Assembly (NCBI GenBank): GCA_026260175.1
Contig: JAKCWW010006408.1
Coordinates: forward strand, 1 to 32,641
Reading direction: 5' to 3'
Source: Reticulitermes lucifugus
Taxonomy: Eukaryota; Arthropoda; Insecta; Blattodea; Rhinotermitidae
Length of the DNA: 32,641 nt
In this document: piece after piece, positions 22,101 through 30,280 of the stretch
How positions within the stretch are numbered: the first letter of the stretch is position 1
Layout: the number at the start of each line of letters is the position of its first letter
Program-made: the position numbers and the translations under genes
Notes under the pieces: generated by a model
The model's input: the letters and a program-made list of their open reading frames with translations, nothing else
Told to the model about the DNA's origin: nothing
Databases searched by the model: none

Positions 22101-24834
22101 GATCAGATGTTGCTTCAACACAGGTGACATTGATTTGTTCTTCACAGCGGCCTGTTTCTGCATTAAACAGGTATCCATCTAGACACTTGTATACCTCTCG
22201 ATGGCCATGAGAACACCTGTAACATAATGAACTGCAGTTCATTGAAGTATATTTCAACCGTGTACCACTTTAGATTGTTATGGGTGTCTTCTACATTTCA
22301 GCAAACAGGAAAGGCTTTGTTCCAGATCAGGGAGAGAGAGAGAGAGAGAGAGAACAAAGTTGTAGCGTATGTAATGTGTGTAAAAGAATGTTGTGCTAGT
22401 CATGCTTTGTTTACATGTTGTAGCTGTCAGGTATATGGTGGTAATAATTTGTAGCTTTAGAAATTAGTGAGAACTTTCACTGGTTTAGAGTACTCTGTAA
22501 AGCCCATTTCTAAATAACAGAATTTAAACTTTTGAGTAATATATCAATAATGATGAAGGCTGTATATTTTGCAAAGTCATAGTATTTGAAATACGTCTTT
22601 TGACACAGACATTTTTTTATGTAAACTTGGGCTTTCCACTAGTAACCTGTAAGGTTTTTCCACTAATAAATAATATTCTCATGATACCAGTAACATCTAT
22701 GTGAAATTTTATGAATCTTGTTCTTACCTGGATCTACACACAGTCTTAAAATTTAAAACTACTTGAACACTGATTAAATCTGTACAAAAACATGATTACT
22801 CTACTGCGTCTACCAAGTGTCTTTAAATTCAATCTTGTAGGTGTATATTATTTATGGGCTGTTTAATATTTTGGGTTTCATTGTTTGTTGTGTACATCAG
22901 TGAAATGAAAGTCAGCCATAAGTGAATAACAGATTACATCAGGGGTGCACAAATTTTCCAAAAATCTAGGAGCCACCTCCAAATTCTGGGAGCCAGGAGG
23001 GTGACATGAAGCAAGTCCGTTACTGCGGACCTAAAAATATTAGGCGCTCACATAAAAAATTTATTCATCACAGCGACCTGGCACCTGGGATTTCTGCACC
23101 CCTGATTTAAATGATTTGCGGTGTGACATCAACATAAAAGGGGCAGTGTTCATTCTTTGAATTGAATTGCAAGTCACACCTTAAATGTTGTATTCACATC
23201 ATCTCACCTGTAATAAAGGCTGCAAGAGGATGGATCTCGATAGACCCCATCTACTGTCTTGGCACAGGAGAAGGACAAGTAGGCCACTTGAGAGCCAACA
23301 AGAAGAGCCACAGAAGCCTCATCAGAACTGTTGCCTTCCCCAAGAACCTGAATGTAGCATAATTTGAACCAGGTAACTCTTCATTCACCAGTCTCTTTAA
23401 AAGGCCAGAATTTACCATGCACATGTATATTGTAGTGTTTTGAAAATATCTGCACACGTAGTAACATAGAGTTGTATCCAAGATACATTTTTTATATCTA
23501 CACGTATTGTACGAAGAAATTGTAAGAATGCATGTGTATGTTAAATGTAAAGATAAGCATTGTGTTAATCTCAGTTTTAGATCTGTGAAGTACACACTGT
23601 AAAGCATGAGTGGGTCAAGCATGGAATATATTTTGTTTTCTGTCTTCTTCATAGCATCCAGACTGGTTCTGGGTCCCATCCTGCCCCCTATTTAATGATA
23701 TTACCAGGGCCTCTTTCCTCATGTGTAAAGCTGCTGGGGCATGAAGCTGATCACTCACCTCCATCTAGTGTCAAGGTTAATAATGAGTGGAATTTTACCA
23801 CCACTCTCCCATATACCATCATGGTGTGTACAGGGACAAATTTACCTTCACCTTTTACACATCTTCCCTAACTTCTGATACAAATGCTTAATTATTTACC
23901 AAAAGCTGCCATACCAGCTGGAATTTAAGTTTACTGCTGCAGTAGGGTTTTGAATGTCTTATGTATTTATGGTGTAACTTAACAGTGCTCTGCAGGATTA
24001 CATAGCTTCAAATAAAATGAGAGTATGAAAAGAAGAAAGCTACTGTGGTCTGTCTAAAAGTGATATTTGCTTGAAATTACTGGAGTAAATTGCTGAAACA
24101 ACATTTTGCATGGCCTAGGGCTTGTTTGGATTTTGAAACAGGCATCTCCTGAAAATAAGTCATGCAGTACCATGACTACAGCCTACTCAGTGATAAATAA
24201 CACTTAACTGAATTGCTAAATTAATTTTAAACAAGCATTAGTATTTACATGTTTTTTATTTATTTACTGATACAAAGATAGAAACCTGTGTATGCTATAT
24301 TCATATACTTCATATAATTCCTTATACAAGCAGACTGTTTTAAAATAAAGACCAAAATTTCCTGTTGCAGAAAAAAACATCCATTATTTGTTCTACCACA
24401 TATCAGAAATGGAGCTCAGGAGATATGTCACTACTGGATTTTCATGCATAAGAAAATGTACACTTATAAATTATGCAACTGCTTTTAAGATCATGAGTGA
24501 TATTACAAGAATTACATATTCTCAACCTCTTCACAGTAATTCTGTCACTTCTGAATTTAACAAGAGGATGAATTTAGACATAGTGTATTGAGCCGTACTC
24601 ACATATGCATGTTTTAATTACTAGCATCACTTGTATGAATACACAGTAGCTGCAGGTCATGTATCTTTGTGCAGAATGCATAGACTTAAGAGTAATACAG
24701 TAATTTAGGCTTACACTTACCCACAGTACACCATCATCTAGTGTTGGTGCAGTACTGATTATTGGTAGAATGCCTGAAAGGAATACATATGTAAATAACC
24801 AATGGCCTGCATCATAAAGGTGTCTATGTTGCAT
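14328..24834 (-). CDS. Secreted protein with 12 tandem CBM14 (peritrophin-A) chitin-binding domains; five-exon model
   Basis: Model complement(join(14328-16103, 19880-20120, 22037-22216, 23208-23347, 24721-24834)) = 2451 nt, 816 aa. Each domain has the six-cysteine CBM14 pattern; domain 1 is C-x13-C-x5-C-x9-C-x12-C-x7-C with aromatics before the third Cys (YYR-C). Approximate domain positions: D1 66-117, D2 125-178, D3 183-233, D4-D12 238-781; the tail 782-816 has no membrane or GPI-type segment. Family role: extracellular proteins that bind chitin in the midgut peritrophic matrix or in cuticle, three disulphides per domain. Linkers are short and not mucin-like. A count this high fits peritrophic-matrix proteins better than three-domain obstructor-type cuticle proteins; that is inference. 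Exon phases agree (0, 2, 2, 0), and D3 closes exactly across the last junction. The first exon and start codon are the least certain. All exons look intact. Confidence 0.85.
16240..16279. repeat. 14-bp palindrome followed by 7-bp stem-loop
   Basis: GGGTCAATTGACCC at 16240-16253 is a perfect palindrome. It is followed by CTTGAAGA and a perfect stem-loop TGGGACA-TATGT-TGTCCCA (16261-16279), then AAACGTC. The order resembles an eroded hammerhead core (CTGATGA, stem II, GAAAC). Confidence 0.75.
18120..18615 (-). mobile_element. LINE fragment, C-terminal/3' end of reverse-transcriptase ORF (family L-A)
   Basis: Minus-strand reading, broken by stops, gives VVLYGCKAMTLTLREEQRL, FQTRMLRKIFRPKR, KLHNEELHDLYSSPNITG, then RRMR*AGHVAYMG, RPWHRWENKI and a 3' end with AATAGTTGC near 18123-18131 (plus-strand reading). 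This is the post-RT part of an insect non-LTR retrotransposon whose RT-encoding counterpart is at 32245-32641. An RTE-like clade is likely but not certain. 5'-truncated and dead. Confidence 0.85.
19880..20120 (-). CDS. Chitin-binding gene exon 4: second half of D2 and most of D3
   Basis: The 241-nt exon enters after TATTAG with G completing an AGG Arg codon, then CKDHALTSSYSC. It completes D2 (GCMASSEVTC) and runs through D3 (HCATTGNGFY, GCRAYYSC, YLCPLATTYDRNKQ), leaving in phase 0 at CAG/GTTAGA. The D3 cysteine series is completed only if it is spliced to exon 5, which supports the junction. Confidence 0.88.
20909..20945. repeat. (ACC)n / C-rich simple repeat
   Basis: CACCACCACC units turning into a C-run with A interruptions, within intron 3 of the chitin-binding gene. 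Confidence 0.9.
21550..21640 (+). mobile_element. LINE L-A fragment (GKPEGKRPLGRPRRRWEDNI region)
   Basis: The DNA here aligns block by block with the minus-strand reading of 18290-18345: GACCACT, GACCTTGGCATA.ATGGGA and TTAAAGTGGATCTTGA. Family members read GRPRRRWEDNIKMDL in this place. Here the frame is lost. Confidence 0.6.
21715..21880 (-). mobile_element. Decayed tRNA-related SINE (family 3)
   Basis: The + strand text GGAAGGAAGTG, then TGTCCCAGCATTTGCCTGG, then an A-rich block and TCTTGAACTGGGC follows an order common in insect SINEs, with the last block an eroded reverse box B. Box A is not seen. Family assignment is from memory. Confidence 0.45.
22037..22216 (-). CDS. Chitin-binding gene exon 3: second half of D1 and first half of D2
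   Basis: The exon is exactly 180 nt (60 codons), phase 2 at both ends. It enters after TTACAG with G completing AGG, then CSHGHREVYKC, GYLFNAETGRC, INVTC (end of D1). D2 then begins CKRRGDGTYTNYSTGC and stops at QDYY with AG left for the next codon. Because it is symmetrical and one repeat long, it is a ready-made unit for domain duplication. Confidence 0.9.
22331..22353. repeat. (GA)n microsatellite
   Basis: Eleven GA units near the acceptor side of intron 2; read on the transcribed strand this is a (TC)n polypyrimidine tract about 115 nt before exon 3. Confidence 0.95.
22940..23104. mobile_element. hAT-type MITE, 165 bp
   Basis: Ends CAGGGGTGCA (22940-22949) and TGCACCCCTG (23095-23104) are perfect 10-bp inverted repeats of the hAT style (CAGGG...). 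Flanking 8-mers GATTACAT and ATTTAAAT agree at 5 of 8 places, compatible with a worn 8-bp target-site duplication. Non-coding. It sits 103 bp from exon 2 of the chitin-binding gene. Confidence 0.75.
23208..23347 (-). CDS. Chitin-binding gene exon 2: linker and first half of D1
   Basis: 140 nt, phase 0 in and phase 2 out. It follows a CTACATTCAG acceptor as VLGEGNSSDEAS, then a mildly hydrophobic stretch (VALLVGSQVAYLSF), then D1 begins SCAKTVDGVYRDPSSC and stops at SLYY with AG left over. The donor CAG/GTGAGA is strong. The D1 half is certain. The part before Cys66 is less so, because a better signal-peptide sequence lies in an overlapping frame (23251-23322). Confidence 0.8.
23348..24720 (-). 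other. Intron 1 of the chitin-binding gene (1373 bp, tentative)
   Basis: Donor GTAAGTG after TGG at 24721, acceptor CATTCAG with a weak pyrimidine tract. It holds a SINE family 2 remnant (23655-23865). Confidence 0.55.
23655..23865 (+). mobile_element. SINE family 2 remnant (3' part)
   Basis: It shares with 25199-25484 the 3' order GAGGTTAA/CAAGGTTAA, ACTCTCCCATATA, GGTG, AGGGACAA and ATTTACCTTCACCTTTT (consensus-like tail TTTACCTTTACCTTTT). The tRNA-like head is not recognisable. Confidence 0.6.
24721..24834 (-). CDS. Chitin-binding gene exon 1 (tentative): signal peptide
   Basis: ATG at 24834 directly follows an in-frame TGA. The 38 codons read MQHRHLYDAGH, a hydrophobic core WLFTYVFLSGILPII, then STAP-TLDDGVLW up to a good GTAAGTG donor. 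That is a plausible signal peptide with cleavage after STA. Phase 0 fits exon 2. The alternative is that only 24721-24773 is exonic, since CCTTTCAG/GC just before it looks like an acceptor; the true start would then lie further upstream. Confidence 0.45.
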
Positions 24835-25144
24835 TCAGGGATGTCCGTTGTGTCCTCTGAATGGAAGATTGCATGGCCCAGCAGAAATATTTCATTATTA
24901 AACAGTACTGTTGATTTTAATTACACTATAAGATTTTAAAAGTATGAACTTCTGTCTTGAAATACATTTATGAATATTACAGCTTAAGTCTTTTGTTTCA
25001 TATATATATACAAGTTATGTGCATTACACACGCTTTCAAAGATAAGTTTTATGTGAACAGATTTTAGGCATCTTGTGACTAGTGTTACAGATTCACCAAC
25101 ATTTCTTTATTTTAGTGAAGTGACTCCACGAAGCAAAGAGCTTG
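24835..25144. other. 5' flank of the chitin-binding gene
   Basis: AT-rich; no exon or clear core promoter was recognised. Confidence 0.35.
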
Positions 25145-25530
25145 GGAAGCTGATAGTTGCTCATCAAACTCATCAAGAAAGTCCCTGCCTTTTATGGAGG
25201 AACCGGGATAGCTCAGAATGGGGATACACTGTGAGCTCGACTACCGAGGAATCGGGGTTTGATTCCCAGCAGGGGTGAGAAATTTGACCCTTCTCCAAAG
25301 CATTCATACCAGCTTTGGGGCTCACCCAGCCCTCTGTCCTAATAGTATCAGTGGCAGAGGCATTAATCTGACCTTTCATCTGCAGCTGGTGATGAGGTTA
25401 AGAATGCATGAGGACATACCTCCATACTCCCATATACATATATTTTGTGGTGCTTGATTATGCAGAGGGACAACTTTACCTTTACCTTTTATGAAGCTTG
25501 AAGGTTCATTATTATGTTAACAATAGCCCA
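25145..25530 (-). mobile_element. LINE L-A 3' end, split by a SINE insertion
   Basis: 25145-25198 (AGCTGATAGTTGCT ... CTGCCTTTTATGGA) and 25485-25530 (CCTTTTATGAAGCTTGAAGGTTCATT) together match the 3' end seen at 26985 and 31508 in the same + strand text. The interruption is a SINE. Confidence 0.6.
25199..25484 (+). mobile_element. tRNA-derived SINE (family 2), nested in a LINE
   Basis: Box A TAGCTCAGAATGG at 25209-25221 and box B GGTTTGATTCC at 25256-25266, spaced as in a tRNA gene. A non-tRNA body follows, with tail ACAACTTTACCTTTACC. It is flanked by CCTTTTATGGA (25188-25198) and CCTTTTATGAA (25485-25495), an 11-bp target-site duplication with one mismatch inside the LINE. The (A/T)-rich tail overlaps the duplication, so the edges are good to a few bases. 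Confidence 0.8.
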
Positions 25531-26029
25531 CTACTGAATTCTGTCCCACGTTAGTTGAAAACCATTTCACTTCCTCCCACCCTACTGATTGAAGATTAAT
25601 TTAAGTGTTATTTACGCAGCAAAAAGCCCCTTATGTGGAGCCATATTTGTCCATCAGTCTGTGGCCTAGGATCAGCAACTAAAACGTTTATTGGATTTCC
25701 ATGAAATTTGGTGTAGGGGTGAATTACAAAACCTTACCAGGCAGGCATGAGTTTTATAAAAGTCAGGTCAATAATATGTCATACTTTACTTAAGAATGTA
25801 AAAGAATTTATGTCGCACATTTACTGTCTGATTTTTGTGAAATTCTGTGTAAGAGTTCCTGCACATAATGCTGTTCAGCATGTATGAGTTTCATGAAAAT
25901 CAATGCAGGGAAGGCCATGCTTTTCCTATGGGTGTCAATGAAAGTTACATTTGTGTATCATGAGACCGTGCAACTTTTGAAAGTAAAGAACGTGTTGGTA
26001 AAGTCCGTGTAATATGTCACGGAGTACAC
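25531..26029. repeat. Repeat-rich stretch with GATTTCCATGAAATTTGG-type blocks
   Basis: TGGATTTCCATGAAATTTGGTGT at about 25693 and GATTTTTGTGAAATTCTG near 25832 recall the repeat at 9455 and 28385. Two TGAGTTT..TGAAAA/ATAAAA blocks follow them. No gene is recognised. Confidence 0.4.
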
Positions 26030-26300
26030 CATTTGCAATCTTGTTATACTGTCCAGTCTACACCTAGATCCCTTCCCTTTAGGGTTTCAGGTTAAAAGTT
26101 TGTGTGCATTTTTTATTTCCCTCATGCATGGTCAGATAACAAGTGTCAAAGCTCCCCATTATGTATTCTTCTCCATCCTCCTCTTAGGTCCAGATATTTT
26201 ACTCTAGCAGCTTCTTTTTTTAAATTAGTCTCTAAGTGCTTTCCCTAAATCCATGTTTTACAACTGCCCAAAAGAACTGGTAGAAATGTAGTTTTGTATA
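26030..26300 (-). mobile_element. LINE L-A fragment (decayed)
   Basis: The + strand text has CCTAGATCCCTTCCCTTTAGGGTTTCAGG, then CTCCCCATTATGTATTCTTCTCCATCCTCCTCTTAGGTCCAGATATTTT, in the same order as 18440-18500 (CTCCTCATTATGTAG ... CTCTTAGGTCTAAATATTTT). It corresponds to the IF(G/R)PKRDE and LHNEELHDLY part of the ORF. Confidence 0.6.
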
Positions 26301-26815
26301 AGTAAACCCCTATATTTCTAGATAGATGGGGAGACAAAAGAAGTTCCAATTACTCTGTGGTACGTTAGTACGAGCATTCTGGGGAACACCCGATAAAGAG
26401 ACCGTACTAACAATTTTCGAAGTCGTAGCATTACCTGTGTGCTTTCTCAGGGATGTGGCAGCATTCAGACTGCCTGACAGAAAGTGCAATGAGCTAATGT
26501 GACGAGAATTAAACATAACTCCATTGATGTATATAATTGAAAATCACATGGATGTGTCGTTAGAATGCACATGGATCGTCTACCAAGGAAAGCACTGTCC
26601 CATAAAATCCATGTATGACACATTCAAGGACGCCTGTTACTAAGATGTAGTCAACAATTCCGAAATTTTATATTCGGAACCATAATAATCCCTATCGTGG
26701 TGGTGTTAGTATGTTCTATTTCAATATTTTATAGAACAAGTTTTTTGTGTGAACGTATATAAGCACCCTGCGAATGTTGTTGTCGTCGTCGTCAAGATAG
26801 TGAAATCTAAAAACG
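26301..26815. other. Intergenic stretch, unassigned
   Basis: A (GTC)n-like tract lies at 26776-26793. No exon or transposon is recognised. Confidence 0.4.
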
Positions 26816-26819
26816 ACGA

Positions 26820-26980
26820 TGGTTCGAAATATGGCTACAATGGAGAGGAAGAAGAATTCTTACAGAATTTGGGTTGGGAAACGCCTTGGAAAAGTCCACT
26901 TGGAAAATCGAGGAGTTTTTGAGGATTGTGCACGGTTGGATTTAAGGAAATAACCAAATGAGTGGAGCAGAATCCCTCTT
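26820..26980 (+). mobile_element. LINE L-A fragment, sense orientation
   Basis: The + strand reads NSYRIWVGKRLGKVHLENRG ... LDLRK then stop, a diverged match to the NVYRVLVGKPEGKRPLGRPRRR...MDLRE segment of the family. Confidence 0.6.
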
Positions 26981-26984
26981 GAGA

Positions 26985-27185
26985 AGGTAATAGTTGCTAA
27001 TCTAGTTGAATTGCCTGCCTTTTATGGAAGTTGAAAATTCCCTCCTATCGTCCAAGTGGTCTTTGTCCTTCAGGTTTTCTCAACTTTCTCACATTTCTCT
27101 TCTCTGCCATGCATGCCACATGCCTGATCCGTGGTGTCCTCCTTGATTTCTTTATCCCGCTCATATTTGGCGAGGAGTACTTTTG
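26985..27185 (-). mobile_element. LINE L-A 3' fragment, antisense orientation
   Basis: The minus strand reads YSSPNMSGIKKSRRTPRIRH, then MAEKRNVRKLRKPEGQRPLGR and stop; the 3' end has the shared block AATAGTTGCTAATCTAG and CTGCCTTTTATGGA in + text. With 26820-26980 it forms a head-to-head inverted pair of the same family. Confidence 0.8.
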
Positions 27186-27935
27186 GGAGATATGTTTTGA
27201 GTATTAAAGAGAGGCTGAACTTGCTCGGGATCCTGTCCAGTGACGGTCTTTGGCTTTAGAGGTGTTGAACCTTTAGGGTTTTTCAACAGAGATGGCTAAT
27301 TTAAAAAAAGTCGTTTTTAAAATGAATTAAAGCGAATCAATCATAGAGGTAATAGTAACTCGTGTAGCTGAAGTACCGCGTATTACGCTTCAAAATCTGT
27401 CACAACTCACAGGTCTAAATAAGGGTTTATATAGATGTTAATTGAAATGGTACTTGAAATGAAAGGTAGACAAAAGCATAATGTCTCCAAAAGAAGAAGG
27501 TCTACCGCACCGACTTCCTTAATCAAAACTGAAAGTCGTTTAGACATTATTAAGGACAGACAGAGGCAGACAATGAAATTAACTGATGCTTTTCGGTATT
27601 GTTTCAAATATCTCTCAAACAAGAAGTGATAGCTGTTAATATCAGCGCGTAGTAATTCAATGACTAAGCTTAAAATGGATGGATGTCTGTTACATATGCT
27701 AGGTGACCTAACAATTAAGGTAGCCTAGATTATATAATCAAGGTGAAATACTTTTTTTCTTCAATGGTGTTCGAGCTTATTCTCAAGGTATTGCCGGAAG
27801 CGAGGACGTTGCTGCTGTATTGTCCTAATGCAAGCCTACATTGTCGGGAGAATGTAAGGAAACAGTTTTATGCCACATAAATTTTAGTCATTGCCAAGCA
27901 GTTTAATAAAAAGAAACTTATTATTACTGGCCATA
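27186..27935. other. Intergenic stretch, unassigned
   Basis: Only chance reading frames were seen. No recognisable host exon. Confidence 0.4.
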
Positions 27936-28050
27936 CAAAATATGGACTACGTATTCCGGATTTCTCTGGCTTAGGATAGGATTCAATGGTCAGTCTCTTG
28001 TGAACACGATAGTATAACTGCAGGTTCCATAAATGGGCAAGTTCTTGATT
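27936..28050 (+). mobile_element. LINE L-A 3'-end fragment
   Basis: The minus-strand text GGAACCTGCAGTTATACTATCG, then GTTCACAAGAG and CCATTGAATCCTATCC, matches the stretch after the TTTTATGGA block of other copies (31540-31580, CGAATGTTCCTACCGCGTACACAAGAC). The element itself is therefore oriented +. Confidence 0.55.
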
Positions 28051-28142
28051 AGTCGAGAGACTATCAATTTCACAAGAATGATTCTGCTCCATGGAGTGAG
28101 TTCCTCTACTAAAATCCTCTAAAAATCCATTCGCCACATTAA

Positions 28143-28896
28143 TCCCTTAAAGACCATAATTAGACTGAATTTCTGTATTTAAAGACTCAGTTCATACCGC
28201 GCAGTAAACCATCTCGGGTATAAAAACCAATCAGTTCATGCTGTGTAGGAAAATAATGGCTGTTTTTTCTTATATCCATACAAAACAAATTATACTGTGT
28301 GGGCAGAATATAGAATATTTTAGGCGCGTTCACAAAATTGCGAAAAGCAACTACGAGCTTTGTCATGTCCGTCCGTCCGTCTGCATGGAACAACTCGGCT
28401 CCCACTGGACGGATTTTCATGGAATTTGGTATTTGAGGATTTTTCGAAAATCTGTCGAGAAAATTCAAGTTTGACTAAAATCTGACAATAACGGGTACTT
28501 TACATGAAGACCTATGTAAATTTATGATAATATCTCGCCGAATCTTCTTAGAATGAGAAATGTATCAGACAAAAGTTGTAGAGAAAATTAAAACATTTTA
28601 TGTTCAATGACCTTTTTTTATTTCGAAAATCGTACCGTTTAGGAGATAATGTGGGAAAATGTGGTATAGCCAGACAGGCCACAGATGAAAATACAAAACG
28701 GCGCAGAAAAGATGCGATTTGCACTTCGTACAACTAACGCAAGCATACAGACACACACTCATAATACTTAACGCTTATTGCTTTCACACGGCAACGATGG
28801 TGACGCAAACGCACCTCAATTTTACGTTATGCTTATATTGCCTGTCTTATTATTGTTAAAACCTGATGGTACATGTAATCACTAGGCTTTAAGGGG
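28143..28896. mobile_element. piggyBac-type MITE candidate
   Basis: Flanked by TTAA on both sides (28139-28142 and 28897-28900). Terminal inverted repeats are TCCCTTAAAGACC on the left and, read inward, CCCCTTAAAGCC on the right. TTAA targets and CCC(T/C)-starting ends are the piggyBac rule. The 754-bp body has no transposase; it includes the (GTCC)n tract at 28367-28381 and the CTCCCACTGGAC repeat. Confidence 0.5.
28367..28470 (+). repeat. (GTCC)n plus CTCCCACTGGACGGATTTTC repeat
   Basis: A (GTCC)n run at 28367-28381, then GGCTCCCACTGGACGG, ATTTTCATGGAATTTGGT, GAAAATCTGTCGAGAAAATT. It is the better-kept partner of 9455-9560. Confidence 0.6.
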
Positions 28897-28900
28897 TTAA

Positions 28901-30002
28901 TTACGCAAGCGCTGAAAGGGATTCGACTCCTTAAACAATATTGCCGAGTCTGAAATCAGCATGCTCTAAAGACGCTGGGCGCCCTAACTGCATGTTCTTA
29001 AGTATAGACGTAAGCATTACGTGATTTTGAAATTCACCTAGAGCAGGTGTGGTGTCACGTCAAAGCAAAGCAATTGACGAAATTCTTTACGTAAGAGTGA
29101 GTTTTGTGCTCTGATTATATTACACAATTTCTCATGTGCTGAATCTTCCGTACATATTACGGACTATGTCTGCCAGTATGAAAATTCATGCATCACGATA
29201 GATGGCATTAGTCATAGTCATTACCAGAGATGTTTCTGTGAAATAATATAAAAGTTGGCCACTTTACTCGATCATGACATGCATTTCATCCATTCCACAA
29301 TCTCATAACTTATATTTCTATTACACATTTAATATTATCTGCAATCCCTAATGCTTGAACTTCCAGTTAGCCTCTTATCAAGGCGTGTCCCACCAAAAGT
29401 AGGCCTATATGTGCGTTACATGTCTTCTCCATCCAAGTACATATTGTGTCCATTGTGAACTTCTGTGGCATGATCACATTTACAAAACAAGGCGAGTTAT
29501 ATGAATTCCTTGAATTCATAATATTTGCAGCTTCCCCTTTACATCACCCTTATTAGGTTCAAATAATTCGCTTAGTACTTAAAACACTTGCAGTTAATGT
29601 GATTCCTTAAAATAAAGATACCAGGTTTTTTTTACAATATTACGAGTATAATAGACAGGTGAAACTATTTTGGAAAATATTCTGTGTGTTAACAGTTATA
29701 ATATATAATAACTGAATAATAACAAGGTAAAATCTGAAGGCGTCCTTATGTTGAATTAATTGGCACCACGCCACAAAAATATATGGGGGCGTAGAGAGTA
29801 ATGCTCCCTGCATTCTGAATTTCGGCACTAAGTTGAGGTAAGTAGTCAAGTTTACCCTCTTATAGTTTTAGCCCGAGAAAACTTAACCCGGTTCCCACTG
29901 TATAGGAGACTGGATGGACCCTTGAGCCGGTTTTATTTTGTTGAATAGAAAATACCACTTTCTTTGCCGGTAATTGAAAATTGATTAATACGTAGCCACA
30001 CT
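28901..30002. other. Intergenic stretch, unassigned
   Basis: No reading frame with recognisable protein similarity and no RNA gene was seen. Confidence 0.4.
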
Positions 30003-30280
30003 ATGACTGAGCTTTATTTCTTTCTTTTTTCTTTCTTAGTCGGGCCTCTTCTACCTACTCATTGTAGGTGTAGAGGGTTATTGTTGCACACACACACACG
30101 TTCAGTAGGAATCCCCTAGTGATCGGCCCGTCACAGAGGCCTCTACCTGCGCAACACACAACATTCACAAGAGACAAACACCCTTGCCCCCGGCGGGTTT
30201 CGAACCCACAATCCCAACACGCGACCGGCCGAAGACCTACGCCTTCCGCGCGGCCAGCGGGATCGGCATGACTGAACTTT
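30003..30280 (-). mobile_element. tRNA-derived SINE (family 1) with 13-bp target-site duplication
   Basis: Element 30016-30267. On the minus strand, box A TGGCCGCGCGG lies at 30256-30246 and a perfect box B GGTTCGAAACC at 30206-30196. A non-tRNA body follows with TGTCTCTTGTG and GTTGTGTGTTG, a (GT)n stretch, and a purine-rich AAAGAAAG tail. ATGACTGAGCTTT (30003-30015) and ATGACTGAACTTT (30268-30280) flank it with one mismatch. The intact promoter boxes and duplication mark it as much younger than the copy at 10062. Confidence 0.9.

Larger units (their letters stand above)
22217..23207 (-). other. Intron 2 of the chitin-binding gene (991 bp)
   Basis: Donor CAG/GTGAGA, acceptor TTACAG. It contains a (GA)n tract (22331-22353) and a hAT-type MITE (22940-23104). 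Confidence 0.85.

Noticed and set aside
25199..25275. A tRNA gene on the + strand
   Set aside because: It has tRNA-like boxes but no closed acceptor stem was seen, and it is joined to a repeat body and tail; it is a SINE head.
27868..28137. An 89-codon minus-strand frame as a gene
   Set aside because: Its protein-like part is the antisense reading of a LINE 3' end common to other copies in the window.
30180..30267. A genuine tRNA gene on the minus strand
   Set aside because: Boxes A and B are good, but the segment continues into a SINE body with tail and target-site duplication, and the same body recurs at 10062.
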